Positions 33,591 through 45,900 of a stretch of DNA of 64,000 bases are shown in pieces. The stretch's first letter is position 1. Each line of letters opens with the position of its first letter. The translations under genes were made by a program, and so were the position numbers. This DNA is from Anisus vortex. Lineage: Eukaryota; Mollusca; Gastropoda; Planorbidae. The notes beneath the pieces are model-generated. The model was not told the origin of the DNA. It made no database searches and was given only the letters and a program-made list of their open reading frames with translations. Where the stretch lies: assembly GCA_949126835.1 (NCBI GenBank), contig OX421492.1, forward strand, positions 45,095,498 to 45,159,497, read 5' to 3'.

Positions 33591-35992
33591 CAGTGCCCTC
33601 ACATGGGGGAGGGCAGAGGGGGGCATATGCCCGGGGGCGGCACTTCTAGGGGGGCGGCACATTTAGCCTAAGTTCATACCAGAAATTTTAGGAGAGTTAA
33701 AGTAGAAATAAAATTTGAAACACAAATTGTAAGCAAAAGGAATAATGAATGAATATAGATTAGTAGAAGTTGACTTCTTATTTAATTAGACTCAAACTGT
33801 TTTATAAAAATGTTTCACTTTTTAAAAGGCTCACAAAGGTTTCATAAAAGATTCATCTAGAATATTCTTATAAAAAAATTGCATTTTAAAATGTCGTTAA
33901 TCATAATAATTAACTAAGCGCCCCAGGGGCGGTGAGAAGCTCTGGGGGGGGGGGGGCGGGGCGCTGATGTTCCCGACAACAGTAGGGGCTCGCTGAAGGG
34001 CCAGTGGGCGGTACGAAAGTAGCCAACTTGAAATAGATTCAACACCAATGATTTTTTAATTACCCAAATTAAGATCTGCTTCACTTATAAGAAGGGTAAT
34101 CTTGAGCTTTGACAAAGGCTTTATCGACTTATGTCTACTGTGTAATTGTGACGTAAAAGTCATATAAAGCCCATTCTGTACTTAACCTTGATCTATTGCT
34201 ATATTTAGATTGTATCTGAGAAATGCAGATGGGGGTGGTGATTAGATTTTTAGAAGAGGAAGTAGGGGCTAGGGTGAGTATAAATTAAATATGTGGCTCA
34301 GCTCGTTAGAAAACGAAGTTCGGTGCTTTTGTTCATTATCACAGTTTCATTCAGATTGTTTTGGTTTTAATTTGAATAAATTAGATTTATATAGCTTTTG
34401 ATTTATAAAAACCAGTTTTGATATCGACTTATTAAAGAAATATAAGTTGAGCAAAAGCACTATGCAGAGACGAATTAATGAAATGGCACGTGATGAAGTG
34501 AGAGTAGGCCTATATTGTGTGAGTACCTAAAAACTTTCCACATTTTTACAACTTGATGGGAGTCCACACGCTACCTGACAATAATTAAACGTTATGGGTT
34601 TTTTTATTATAGAAGGGAACATTTTGCTAGTTATGCTTAAGAAAAATAATTAAGGACACTAAAGGCAAATTTTATTACTTTAACTAGAATACTTTTTAGG
34701 GAAAAAAGAAATTCTTCCATCGACAATGGTATGGATTCTATCATAGCTTGATGTCGTAATATAAGAAATCTCTGCCAGATGTATTAGATGCGTTTGATTC
34801 ATCGACAACATTAATTTTCTAAAAATTTCAGTTATCGACTGCATCACTCACTACAATACGTAATTACTGCAGATAACAAAACAGAAGCAACGCATTCAAT
34901 GATAGATTGTTCAGAGAGTTTGGCAGATTTTTTAAAGAATAATTACAAATAGTTTGTTACTACCACTTAGGTATGCTAGTCATCTAAAGTTTAAATATAT
35001 TGTATGGATATTTGTTTCGCTGATAAAGTTTTTGGAAACCAAAGACAATTATTTGAGAGAAAATCTCATACAATTGAAAATTGATATCCCTTTTTAATTG
35101 AATTAAATACCTTTTAAAAAAATGATTTTAGGGAATCGACTTTAATTAAAACAAGACAAATAGTGTTGTTGTTTTTGTTTTTTTTTGTTGTATTTATGTA
35201 AAAACTTCTATTGTACAAGCACAACTTTGGACGCAGAAATCTTGAATTTATAAAGAACAACTTTATAGAGAGACATGCTTATTTCAAGAAATTGAAACAA
35301 TTAATGATTACTTCAACAGACGATTTAAAGATAATATTATAAACATGAACATTCCTGATTGGTTATTAGACATTTGTTTCTAATAGTGCAGTATTAAAAT
35401 CAGCCCTACCTTTACAACTGCAAGAAGAATAAATAACAAATAAAGAATAAAAATGGAATACAGAAATGGGCTATAATCACGACTTTTGGTTGCAAAAGGA
35501 CATCCATCAATTTCTTTAGGTCTTTTGGTTTTGACAAACAAAAATTTATTCCGTTTCCACGCCCTTTATTGGAACATAGACGAACTACTAGCAACATACC
35601 AGGAACAAGCTTCACTTTAAAATTGTTTTATTTTCAAAACCTCTTTTGCAGTAGGGCTTATATTTTTTATTTTTATTTATTAAGCAACAATTAAACAAAT
35701 GTATTAATTTCAGCTCTTTGTATGATATTTCAGCTCTTTTTAGGATGATAAAATTGCATACAAATCTAGTCGGCCTATACACATTATATGCGGCAAATTT
35801 GACTCATTAGTTCAACTTCGGATTTGATAAAAGGGGGGGGGGGGGGAGCAGTGAGAGATAACAATTTGAAAAACGGGGCGGTGAGCCGAATAAGGTGGAG
35901 AACCTATGCACTAAACAATGCAGTTACAGTATGCAAGGGGGTGGCGCTAAAACTTTTGCCCTGGGGCGCCACAAAGGCATGTGAGGGCCCTG
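33591..35992 (+). mobile_element. Complete but decayed hAT-superfamily transposon, 2.4 kb
   Basis: Starts CAGTGCCCTCACATG and ends with the inverted form CATGTGAGGGCCCTG. It is flanked by perfect 8-bp duplications, the hAT hallmark. The termini are GC-rich (GGGGGCGGCAC, GGGGCGCCAC) and the interior AT-rich. It contains relics of a transposase on the plus strand. Its short deletion relative lies at 60523-60701. Confidence 0.93.
34440..35640 (+). pseudogene. hAT transposase remnant
   Basis: Scattered plus-strand fragments in different frames: LSKSTMQRRINEMARDEV near 34447, INDYFNRRFKD and MNIPDWLLDI near 35300-35380, and ALPLQLQEE near 35405. These resemble blocks of the ZBED5/FAM200-like hAT transposases. 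Stops and frameshifts are frequent and no long ORF survives. Confidence 0.65.
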
Positions 35993-36000
35993 ATAGGCGT
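35993..36000. repeat. 8-bp target-site duplication, right copy
   Basis: ATAGGCGT directly after the right inverted terminus of the hAT element. Confidence 0.92.
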
Positions 36001-36407
36001 GTAATGGTTTACAGTTGTAGGGCCCATACCAAGGTTCTATTTTATATTTCTATATACGCAAATTCAAATATTTTTGTTTAAACGGTTCTATATTCTACAA
36101 AAGTCTCAAACTGTGTAAAGTAGGCAAGTAATATTTAAATATAATTAAAGAAAATAATTTTGTATCATTATTTCAAAATTGTATTAGCCAGGGGTGGGCA
36201 CGCCTGAGGCCAACAAGAGTTGCAGTTTACTGGGAGAAGCATTCTGTCACTCCTGGTATAGATAGTTGTTGCAGAACTGACATGTTCTTAGTTATGACAT
36301 TACTAGTGGATTGTATGGTTAGTGAAATGTCAAGAAATTTTCATTTCCTACCAACTTGTTAAGTTTGATTGTTCTGAAAACTCAAACACACTATTGTGTG
36401 CATAGCT
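36001..36407. other. UBAP1 upstream region, no gene
   Basis: AT-rich sequence. CAGGGGTGGGCA at 36189 resembles a hAT terminus and shares nearby text (TTATGACAT, TGGATTGTAT) with the 32830-32900 area, so both may be pieces of one repeat family. Confidence 0.45.
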
Positions 36408-36612
36408 TTTGATGGATTCTTGTGTTCTACAAACTACAAACACATCTGGATAATAAATCAAAATTACTTTGTTGGTTTGATGGATTCTTGTGTTTTACAA
36501 ACTACAAACACCTGGATAATAAATCAAAATTACTTTGTTGGTTTGATGGATTCTTGTGTTCTACAAACTACAAACACATCTGGATAATAAATCAAAATTA
36601 CTTTGTTGGTCA
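36408..36612. repeat. 66-67 bp tandem repeat, 3 copies
   Basis: Three copies starting TTTGATGGATTCTTGTGTT. Located just upstream of the first recognised UBAP1 coding exon. Confidence 0.93.
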
Positions 36613-36641
36613 AATGGTTCATTTTCAAAATAAACAATTTT

Positions 36642-36705
36642 AATGAGTGTGTGTAGTGCAATGTGCTAGTTTAAATGAGTGTGTGTAGTGCAATGTGCTA
36701 GTTTA
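36642..36705. repeat. 32-bp tandem duplication
   Basis: Two adjacent copies of a segment containing GAGTGTGTGTAGTGCAATGT. Confidence 0.92.
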
Positions 36706-36915
36706 AACAAAACTTTTATCAAAACTTTTTTTGCATTGAATATTTTTTAAAAATTGTTGTATAAATTATAACAAATGAAATGCCATCATAAAAAAAGTAA
36801 AAATATGTTATACAGGGCTGTATCAGGAGATGAGAAAAAGGACATTATGCTAATGAAAACACATTTTTTTCTTTTCAGTTAAACAATGATATCTGTTGAA
36901 TTATTGTCTCTACAG

Positions 36916-36957
36916 AAATAATGGATGAAAGACCATATAGCAGTTTAAGTCGTCATG
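36916..36957 (+). CDS. UBAP1: UBAP1 first coding exon
   Basis: Exon after a TCTCTACAG acceptor, with a 5-nt 5' UTR, ATG at 36921 and 37 coding nt (MDERPYSSLSRH plus one base) before GTAACC. It joins in phase to exon 2 to give SRHGLASSYSYLDG. An acceptor implies a further non-coding exon upstream, not located. Confidence 0.8.
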
Positions 36958-39900
36958 GTAACCTTTTTTAATGGTTATTGCTTTGTTTGTGGGACTACAT
37001 GATTCCTAGCAATGTTGTTTTTTAGTCTCTTACAAACCATTGAAATAAATAACTAATACACAACCAGAAAAAGCTAATTCACAACCAGCACAAACTAATA
37101 CACAACAAGCACAAACTAACAAACTAATTCACAACCAGCACAAACTAATTCACAACCAGCACAAACTAACAAACTAATTCACAACCAGTACAAACTAATA
37201 CACAACCAGCACACACTAACAAACTAATTCACAACCAGTACAAACTAATACACAACTAGCACAAACTAACAAACTAATTCACAACCAGCACAAACTAATA
37301 CACAACCAGCACAAACTAACAAACTAATTCACAACCAGCACAAACTAATACACAACCAGCACAAACTAACAAACTAATTCACAACCAGTACAAACTAATA
37401 CACAACCAGCACACACTAACAAACTAATTCACAACCAGTACAAACTAATACACAACCAGCACAAACTAACAAACTAATTCACAACCAGCACAAACTAATA
37501 CACAACAAGCACAAACTAACAAACTAATTCACAACCATTACAAACTAATACACAACCAGCACAAACTAACAAACTAATACACAACAAGCACAAACTAACA
37601 AACTAATTCACAACCAGCACAAACTAACAAACTAATTCACAACCAGTACAAACTAATACACAACCAGCACACACTAACAAACTAATTCACAACCAGTACA
37701 AACTAATACACAACCAGCACAAACTAACAAACTAATTCACAACCAGCACAAACTAATACACAACCAGCACAAACTAACAAACTAATTCACAACCAGCACA
37801 AACTAATACACAACCAGCACAAACTAACAAACTAATTCACAACCAGTACAAACTAATACACAACCAGCACACACTAACAAACTAATTCACAACCAGTACA
37901 AACTAATACACAACCAGCACAAACTAACAAACTAATTCACAACCAGCACAAACTAATACACAACCAGCACACACTAACAAACTAATTCACAACCAGTACA
38001 AACTAATACACAACCAGCACAAACTAACAAACTAATTCACAACCAGCACAAACTAATACACAACCAGCACAAACTAACAAACTAATTCACAACCAGTACA
38101 AACTAATACACAACCAGCACAAACTAACAAACTAATTCACAACCAGCACAAACTAATACACAACCAGCACAAACTAACAAACTAATTCACAACCAGTACA
38201 AACTAATACACAACCAGCACAAACTAACAAACTAATTCACAACCAGCACAAACTAATACACAACCAGCACAAACTAATTCACAACCAGTACAAACTAATA
38301 CACAACCAGCACAAACTAACAAACTAATTCACAACCATTACAAACGAATACACAACCAGCACAAACTAACAAACTAATACACAACAAGCACAAACTAACA
38401 AACTAATTCACAACCAGAACAAACTAATTCACAACCAGCACAAACTAATACACAACCAGCACAAACTAACAAACTAATTCACAACCAGCACAAACTAATT
38501 CACAACCAGCACAAACTAATACACAACCAGCACAAACTAATTCACAACCAGCACAAACTAATTCACAACCAGCACAAACTAACAAACTAATTCACAACCA
38601 GTACAAACTAATACACAACCAGCACACACTAACAAACTAATTCACAACCAGTACAAACTAATACACAACTAGCACAAACTAACAAACTAATTCACAACCA
38701 GCACAAACTAATACACAACCAGCACAAACTAACAAACTAATTCACAACCAGCACAAACTAATACACAACCAGCACAAACTAACAAACTAATTCACAACCA
38801 GTACAAACTAATACACAACCAGCACACACTAACAAACTAATTCACAACCAGTACAAACTAATACACAACCAGCACAAACTAACAAACTAATTCACAACCA
38901 GCACAAACTAATACACAACAAGCACAAACTAACAAACTAATTCACAACCATTACAAACTAATACACAACCAGCACAAACTAACAAACTAATACACAACAA
39001 GCACAAACTAACAAACTAATTCACAACCAGCACAAACTAACAAACTAATTCACAACCAGTACAAACTAATACACAACCAGCACACACTAACAAACTAATT
39101 CACAACCAGTACAAACTAATACACAACCAGCACAAACTAACAAACTAATTCACAACCAGCACAAACTAATACACAACCAGCACAAACTAACAAACTAATT
39201 CACAACCAGCACAAACTAATACACAACCAGCACAAACTAACAAACTAATTCACAACCAGTACAAACTAATACACAACCAGCACACACTAACAAACTAATT
39301 CACAACCAGTACAAACTAATACACAACCAGCACAAACTAACAAACTAATTCACAACCAGCACAAACTAATACACAACCAGCACACACTAACAAACTAATT
39401 CACAACCAGTACAAACTAATACACAACCAGCACAAACTAACAAACTAATTCACAACCAGCACAAACTAATACACAACCAGCACAAACTAACAAACTAATT
39501 CACAACCAGTACAAACTAATACACAACCAGCACAAACTAACAAACTAATTCACAACCAGCACAAACTAATACACAACCAGCACAAACTAACAAACTAATT
39601 CACAACCAGTACAAACTAATACACAACCAGCACAAACTAACAAACTAATTCACAACCAGCACAAACTAATACACAACCAGCACAAACTAATTCACAACCA
39701 GTACAAACTAATACACAACCAGCACAAACTAACAAACTAATTCACAACCATTACAAACGAATACACAACCAGCACAAACTAACAAACTAATACACAACAA
39801 GCACAAACTAACAAACTAATTCACAACCAGAACAAACTAATTCACAACCAGCACAAACTAATACACAACCAGCACAAACTAACAAACTAATTCACAACCA

Positions 39901-42900
39901 GTACAAACTAACAAACTAATTCACAACCAGCACAAACTAATTTACAACCAGCACAAACTAATTCACAACCAGCACAAACTAATTCACAACCAGCACAAAC
40001 TAATTCACAACCAGCACAAACTAACAAACTAATTCACAACCAGCACAAACTACCCACACACAAACTAATATACAACCAGCACAAACTAATTCACAACCAG
40101 CACAAACTAATTCACAACCAGCACAAACTAATTCACAACCAGCACAAACTAACAAACTAATTCACAACCAGCACAAACTACCCACACACAAACTAATATA
40201 CAACCAGCACAAACTAATTCACAACCAGCACAACCAGCACAAACTAATTCACAACTAGCACAAACTAATACACAACCAGCACAAACTAATTCACAACCAG
40301 CACAAACTAATACACAACCAGCACAAACTAATACACAACCAGCACAAACTAACAAACTAATTCACAACTAGCACAAACTAATACACAACCAGCACAAACT
40401 AATACACAACCAGCACAAACTAATTCACAACCAGCACAAACTAACACACAACCAGCACAAACTAATACACAACCAGCACAAACTAACAAACTAATTCACA
40501 ACTAGCAAAAACTAATACACAACCAGCACAAACTAATTCACAACCAGCACAAACTAATACACAACCAGCACAAACTAATACACAACCAGCACAAACTAAT
40601 TCACAACCAGCACAAACTAATACACAACCAGCACAAACTAATTCACAACCAGCACAAACTAATACACAACCAGCACAAACTAATTCACAACCAGTACAAA
40701 CTAATACACAACCAGCACACACTAACAAACTAATTCACAACCAGTACAAACTAATACACAACCAGCACAAACTAACAAACTAATTCACAACCAGCACAAA
40801 CTAACAAACTAATTCACAACCAGTACAAACTAATACACAACCAGCACAAACTAACAAACTAATTCACAACCAGCACAAACTAATACACAACCAGCACAAA
40901 CTAACAAACTAATTTACAACCAGTACAAACTAATACACAACCAGCACAAACTAACAAACTAATTCACAACCAGCACAAACTAATACACAACCAGCACATA
41001 CTAATTCACAACCAGTACAAACTAATACACAACCAGCACAAACTAACAAACTAATTCACAACCATTACAAACTAATACACAACCAGCACAAACTAACAAA
41101 CTAATACACAACAAGCACAAACTAACAAACTAATTCACAACCAGCACAAACTAACAAACTAATTCACAACCAGCACAAACTAATACACAACCAGCACAAA
41201 CTAACAAACTAATTCACAACCAGTACAAACTAACAAACTAATTCACAACCAGCACAAACTAATTTACAACCAGCACAAACTAATTCACAACCAGCACAAA
41301 CTAATTCACAACCAGCACAAACTAATTCACAACCAGCACAAACTAACAAACTAATTCACAACCAGCACAAACTACCCACACACAAACTAATATACAACCA
41401 GCACAAACTAATTCACAACCAGCACAAACTAATTCACAACCAGCACAAACTAATTCACAACCAGCACAAACTAACAAACTAATTCACAACCAGCACAAAC
41501 TACCCACACACAAACTAATATACAACCAGCACAAACTAATTCACAACCAGCACAAACTAATTCACAACCAGCACAAACTAATACACAACCAGCACAAACT
41601 AATACACAACCAGCACAAACTAACAAACTAATTCACAACTAGCACAAACTAATACACAACCAGCACAAACTAATACACAACCAGCACAAACTAACAAACT
41701 AATTCACAACTAGCACAAACTAATACACAACCAGCACAAACTAATTCACAACCAGCACAAACTAATACACAACCAGCACAAACTAATTCACAACCAGCAC
41801 AAACTAATTCACAACCAGCACAAACTAATTCACAACCAGTACAAACTAATACACAAGCTAAACATACTAAAACACAAACTTGCACCAATGTAGCTCCCCT
41901 CTAGTTTTTCTCCATTGCTTACTTCCTTGTTTATGTAAAACTATATTATTTTTTCAATTTGTTTGTTTATTTATTTAATTTTTCTATACCAGGCTTAGCC
42001 TCCAGTTATTCTTATCTTGATGGAGTTCCTTTCAAGATCAGTGCCAACTTTCGACAACCACCACAGGTAGAAAGTTGTTTTTATTTAACACAGGTAGAAA
42101 GTTGTTTTTATTTAACACAGGTAGAAAGTTGTTTTTATTTAACACAGGTAGAAAGTTGTTTTTATTTAACACAGGTAGAAAGTTGTTTTTATTTAACACA
42201 GGTAGAAAGTTCTTTTTATTTAACACAGGTAGAAAGTTCTTTTTATTTAACACAGGTAGAAAGTTGTTTTTATTTAACACAGGTAGAAAGTTCTTTTTAT
42301 TTAACACAGGTAGAAAGTTCTTTTTATTTAACACAGGTAGAAAGTTCTTTTTATTTAACACAGGTAGAAAGTTCTTTTTATTTAACACAGGTAGAAAGTT
42401 CTTTTTATTTAACACAGGTAGAAAGTTCTTTTTATTTAACACAGGTAGAAAGTTCTTTTTATTTAACACAGGTAGAAAGTTGTTTTTATTTAACACAGGT
42501 AGAAAGTTATTTTTATTTAACACAGGTAGAAAGTTGTTTTTATTTAACACAGTACCAACAACCACAGGTAGAAAGTTGTTTTTATTTAACACAGTACCAA
42601 CAACCACAGGTAGAAAGTTCTTTTTATTTAACACAGTACCAACAACCACAAGTAGAAAGTTGTTTTTATTTAACACAGTACCAACAACCACAGGTAGAAA
42701 GTTGTTTTTATTTAACACAGTACCAACAACCACAGGTAGAAAGTTGTTTTTATTTAACACAGTACCAACAACCACAGGTAGAAAGTTGTTTTTATTTAAC
42801 ACAGTACCAACAAAAACAGTTTTTAATATATTTTAAAATGTAGATCACCACAACAACCATGCTCAGAGCTGAATAGTTTCTTTATTTTAAACAATCCTGA

Positions 42901-45900
42901 TCTTCATTTTTAGTAAAGTTTGTGGCTTTTTTTATTTGGAGCTAGTTACATGTTTATGTGTTTATTGTGTGAACATTTAGGGATGGATATTTGTAAAAAT
43001 GTTCTTAAATTCAGTTATGTAAAAATATTCAATGGATCTATTGCATGTCAGGATAGACATTAGTTACTTTATTCCATATGTTGTAATGTTTTAACTTAAG
43101 AATTATTTTTGTTACAGGTTATTTCATTGTCTGAAATAATACAGTCAAATGTTTATGTTGCATCTAATCTAGAAGTAAGTTTTTTTTATATTCCACTGAT
43201 AAATTTAGCTATAATATGTAATGTTACACTATTGATTGTAACAAAATAGATTTTCCAATTTAATGACAACAACTGTTTTTGTCACTTTTTGCCTACAATA
43301 TCTTATGTAATTCTGTCCCATATTTTCATCTAATTACAAATTGAGCCATGAGGAACAATAAAAGAAACACAGTTTCATACGTTTAAAATGTGAAATAAAA
43401 TCTCATTGCCATTTTTTTTGTTTTTAAATGAAGTCATAATATAATTTAAGGAATATGAATTGGCTCTAGTGAAAGAGCCAAATTTTAACCCTTTGTTTTC
43501 CTATTGACTTCACTTTGCTAGGTGTTTAAAAAAAAAACAGGCTGAAGAATACCATCATTATTCTTGTAAAGTTTTTCAACTTTTTTTTTAGTACAATTTT
43601 GAGACAGAAGAGGGTGTATTGAGATGGGCACAAGCTAGGACAGAGGCAGCCCATAAACAGGCAATTCTACAAGAACAAAAACAAGAAAAAGAACTAGAAG
43701 CCAATGGAGATAATAATAATGACGTGGATGTTGCACAGAAAGAAAGTCAAATGAAAGTACCACAAAAACCTTTAGTTGCTCCCAAGCCAATACCTACAGC
43801 AAAAACACTTTCAGAAGTTGGCACTATATTAAAACCAGTACCTATACATCCTTTAGTAGTGAAAAAGTCAGATCTAGTAGACACCCAGTCAAGGTTTGAT
43901 GTTTCTATGTTTGAATCTGAAGATGATCCATTTGATAACTTAGAACTACAAACAATCAATGACCTGGAAGAGTTAAAAGTTGTTTTAGATTCTTCCTCTA
44001 GAAATTCCAATCCTGACAGTACTGCTGTTGTCCCTTCAGATCTTGTCCAGACAGATTGCAGTTCCCCAGTAAAGAAACAAGAAGAAATCTTGGACAGTGT
44101 CTATGATGTAGCAACTCTTATATCAGAGCAAGATGCTAGTAATGTTACAGACAATAGACTTGTTCTAAACAATATTGAACAAGAGAATATCAGGGTCAGT
44201 TTAGCCTCAGCAACAAATACTTCAGAAGAAAACTTCAGAGGACCTGATTCCCTCATAAAGGACATTGGTGAATATGTAGAAATAGCTAGCCCTGCCAGTT
44301 GCCAAAATAGTTTTCTTAATGGTGTGCATTATAAATCTTCAAGCCCAACAAACTGGGCAGTCACCAATTGTGTGCTGTCTGATGGTGAACTGCCCTCTGC
44401 TAAATTATTTAAGACTCCTGTGTTGCCTCCTATTTCTCACTCAGTTGATATGGTTAATGAGGAGTGCAAACCCTCCATTGAACAAACAAATCCTTTCATC
44501 CAAAACAGTGTGATTAATATAGGAGATAACCCAGCTCACTGCAATGAAGGAAATTCTGGTCCATCAAGTCACTTCACAGACTTCACGAAGTCACAATTCC
44601 CACCAACAGTTGCTCCAAAACCAACAGTGAAAAATTACCAGCCTGGGGCTAGGATGTGGTCATCTTTTGGGCCAACATCTGCGCTTTCATTGGATGATGG
44701 CAGCTCAAAGTCAAAAGGAGTTATGATTAGTCCCTACAGTAGACATCATTTATCCACATCAGACTTTGAACTATCTAAAAACACTACCGAAACAAATCCT
44801 ATATCTCCAAGTGTCACTCCACTGCCTTCTCTACAACAAAATGTAGTTTCTGTGGTAAGTAAAACTTTGTGAGACTAGTTCATATTTAGGAAATGTAACC
44901 TTATAGCAATCACACAATCATTTTAGGTCTACTATTAGTCAGTCAATATGCAAGCGATGTCACCTAGAGTTTTGATAATAACCTGGAAAATGCCTAAATG
45001 GGAATTTTTTCTTAGTTTCTTCAATGAAATTACTTAAAATACTTTTTGCTTTTATATTTACAATGAAACAATATAGATGGCTAAGAAATAAAGTAGTTTA
45101 TTTTTTCACAAAGACTTTAATAAGATGGAACGCTTGCTTTAATATTTCTGCTATTTGATGACTCGATTGACTTCTTTTTGGAATTCTTGATTCCCTTTTG
45201 CATTGTACACTTCCATTTTATTTAATCACTATGACTTTCTCAATAAGAAATTAAAATCGAAAGTCATATACAGCGGAAACATTTAGGCAAACGTAGGAGC
45301 ATAGAAGTCATATAAGACAGCGTTATTGGACGCACATGGAAAAAGAACATATAAACTCTAAAAATAGAGCAGGCTGTCCATCTTATTATGGTCTTTGTTT
45401 TTTGCCAATAATTCCTAATTGTGTAAACATTAAATTAGATTTGATGATTAATTTAATACCTTTATTGTGTAATAATGTCATTGTGGAGACTAGGAATTGT
45501 CAAGTTGGTCTCTATAGAAACATGTAAACAGGGGCATCATTAACACATTACTTAAAGTGCCTGCAGTATTTTCACTATAAATAAATATATTGAATTTATC
45601 CAATGTAATGATCTTGTTGCACAGCCATGGAACAAACACAGACCTCTACCGCCACCACCAACATTTAAACCAACAACTGACAAGTCTACAGCAAGCAATG
45701 CCAAACCCCTTGGACTTGGGGATCCATACTTTAGCCTTTCTACAGATGACAAACAGTTTGTTGACAGCCTCACCAGTATGGGCTTTCAGAGAGCACGAGT
45801 TTCTAGAGCTGTCGCAAAATTTGGCCCAGATGAAAAAGAGGTAATGAAAATATTTTTTTTTTTATTCCCAACTTTTTCTTTAGATAAAAACTTGTTGGAT

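Noticed and set aside
32888..36200. CAGGGGTGGGCA motifs at 32888 and 36189 as ends of one large hAT element
   Set aside because: They are in the same orientation, not inverted, and no 8-bp duplication pairs them; probably two fragments of another repeat.
40149..41888. Cys-rich LVCAGC repeat proteins on the minus strand
   Set aside because: Reverse translation of the UBAP1 intron 1 minisatellite.
42038..42836. LNKNNFLPV and LFLFNTGRK repeat proteins
   Set aside because: Other-frame and opposite-strand readings of the UBAP1 intron 2 array; only the exon 2 frame is plausible, and even that is normally intronic.
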